Made by a program: the position numbers and the translations under genes. The notes under the pieces are model-generated. The model worked only from the letters and a program-made list of their open reading frames with translations, did no database searches and was not told the DNA's origin. From an uncultured Collinsella sp. (GTDB taxonomy: Bacteria; Actinomycetota; Coriobacteriia; Coriobacteriales; Coriobacteriaceae), in contig URKH01000094.1 of NCBI GenBank assembly GCA_900548255.1, forward strand, positions 1 to 5,620: a DNA stretch of 5,620 bases, given 5' to 3'. This document shows positions 4,566-5,620 of this stretch, one piece after another (positions within the stretch are counted from its first letter, which is position 1; every line of letters starts with the position of its first letter).

Positions 4566-5620
4566 ATGTGCAATGTTTCGCTCAACGGTACGCAGCCGAC
4601 CGATGCCTCTATCCGTGTCCTGCGTGCGCTTGAGGCAGCAGGTCTTGAGGCTTGGTACGTGGGTGGTTGGGTACGTGATGCGCTGATGGGATGCCCCAGC
4701 CACGATGTCGACATGTGCTGCAGCGGCCTGTGGCTGGAGTCCAAGGCGGCACTCGAGGCCGCCGGCATTGCGGTAGTTGAGTCGGGCATTAAATTTGGCG
4801 GCATTACGGCTATTTGCGATGGCGAGCGCATTGAGGTCACCACCTATCGCCTGGACGGCTTCTATACCGACGGTCGTCATCCTCAGAGTGTGGAGCGCGC
4901 CGCTTCGCTTGAGGACGATCTGGCGCGCCGCGACTTTACCGTCAATGCCATGGCGTGGCATCCCGAGCGCGGCCTTGTCGACCGCTACGATGGCCAGGGC
5001 GACCTAGACCGCAAGCTGATTCGTGCCGTCGGAGATCCCAAGCGCCGCTTTAACGAGGATGCCCTGCGCATGTTGCGTGCGGTGCGTTTTGCCTGCCGCC
5101 TGGACTTTGTGATTGAGCCCGAGACCAAGTGTGCCCTTGCCGAGTGCGCGCCGCTGCTCGATGCCGTGGCGCGCGAGCGCGTGGGTATTGAGCTCGAGGG
5201 CATTCTATCGACCGGCCACGGGGGAGACGCGATGCTGCGCTACCCCGAGCTCATCTGCGCCGCCGTGCCCGAGCTTGCGCCGGCTCGTGGGTTTGACCAG
5301 CGCAGTGTCTATCATGCGTTTAACGTCTACGAACATATCGCCCGCGTGCTGACGGTGGCAGGGGAGCTGGCGCTGTGCGATGGCGTGGCGCCTTCGCCGA
5401 GCTTAATGTGGGCAGCGTTTTTGCATGACGTCTCCAAGCCCGATTGCTTTACGGTCGATCACGCCGGCAGCGGCCACTTCTACGGTCATCCCGAGCTCGG
5501 CGCCAAGAAGGCGCGCGTCATTATGGATCGCCTGGCGCTCTCGCACGATTTGGTGCGCGATGTGTGCCTGCTCATCAAATACCATGACAAGCCGCTGCGC
5601 CCCGAGCGCTCCTGCCTGCT
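4566..5620 (+). CDS. cca: CCA-adding tRNA nucleotidyltransferase with HD domain (3' end cut off by window)
   Basis: This class II nucleotidyltransferase adds or repairs the CCA end of tRNAs, using CTP and ATP without a nucleic-acid template. The frame stays open for 351 codons and runs off the window. The head domain shows VGGWVRDAL (32-40) followed by Asp47 and Asp49, the metal-binding DxD pair; RRDFTVNAMA (121-130) is the second hallmark. The neck region reads DLDRKLIRAVGDP and then RFNEDALRMLRAVRFA (161-176), with the EDxxR nucleotide-recognition motif. A C-terminal HD domain begins at about residue 250: His257, His287-Asp288, GHFYGHPELGA (His308) and KYHDKP (His340-Asp341) are the expected metal ligands. 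ATG 4566 has AGGAGG at 4552-4557 with eight bases of spacing. Unlike the upstream genes it uses CTA and TTA codons, consistent with lower expression. An A-adding-only enzyme or poly(A) polymerase of the same family is possible, but a single such gene usually does the full CCA reaction. Confidence 0.92.
   Translation, partial: MCNVSLNGTQPTDASIRVLRALEAAGLEAWYVGGWVRDALMGCPSHDVDMCCSGLWLESKAALEAAGIAVVESGIKFGGITAICDGERIEVTTYRLDGFYTDGRHPQSVERAASLEDDLARRDFTVNAMAWHPERGLVDRYDGQGDLDRKLIRAVGDPKRRFNEDALRMLRAVRFACRLDFVIEPETKCALAECAPLLDAVARERVGIELEGILSTGHGGDAMLRYPELICAAVPELAPARGFDQRSVYHAFNVYEHIARVLTVAGELALCDGVAPSPSLMWAAFLHDVSKPDCFTVDHAGSGHFYGHPELGAKKARVIMDRLALSHDLVRDVCLLIKYHDKPLRPERSCL

Noticed and set aside
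4777..5352. Short open frames inside cca on both strands (4777-5007 and 5113-5352 on +, 4985-5203 on -)
   Set aside because: They are out-of-frame shadows; the cca frame carries all the expected motifs without a stop from 4566 to the window end.

Overview
The window looks like a core-metabolism locus of a moderately GC-rich, Gram-positive, sugar-fermenting bacterium. Codon choice (GAG, AAG, GCC, GTC, CTC/CTG dominant), the gene content and the flavour of the proteins suggest a gut Coriobacteriia, most likely Collinsella or a close relative. That placement is from pattern recognition, not from a database search. All supported genes are on the + strand.

Layout. Positions 1-178 are non-coding as far as I can see: a GC-rich stretch, then an AT-rich stretch with a probable -10 box, then a leader hairpin just before the ptsH ribosome binding site. 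ptsH (HPr, 179-442) is followed by a 133-base gap that holds a terminator-like hairpin with a short T tail. ptsI (Enzyme I, 576-2279) follows. A 74-base gap containing a 12-bp hairpin without a T tail leads into a first 1-phosphofructokinase-family gene (2354-3280), which ends at a strong intrinsic terminator (3309-3339). A second, paralogous 1-phosphofructokinase gene (3469-4401) has its own promoter-like -10 and its own strong terminator (4435-4468). Last comes the 5' part of a CCA-adding tRNA nucleotidyltransferase gene (4566 to beyond the window), with an extended -10 promoter candidate and a good ribosome binding site.

How the genes fit together. Enzyme I takes phosphate from phosphoenolpyruvate and passes it to HPr, which feeds all sugar-specific Enzymes II. 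Fructose-type Enzymes II deliver fructose 1-phosphate, and FruK converts this to fructose 1,6-bisphosphate, the entry to lower glycolysis. So the locus joins the soluble half of the phosphotransferase system to the kinase step of fructose use. No Enzyme II permease or fru regulator is present in the window. The cca gene is functionally unrelated (tRNA 3' end maturation) and appears to be a separate transcription unit.

The main points of interest are the putative attenuator between ptsH and ptsI, the two unexplained hairpins in the pts-fru transcript, and the tandem FruK paralogs. Both paralogs depart from the usual PfkB-family signatures at the same two places, and the first one also departs at a probable substrate-binding position. 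I found no mobile element, CRISPR array, RNA gene or clearly novel multi-gene system.
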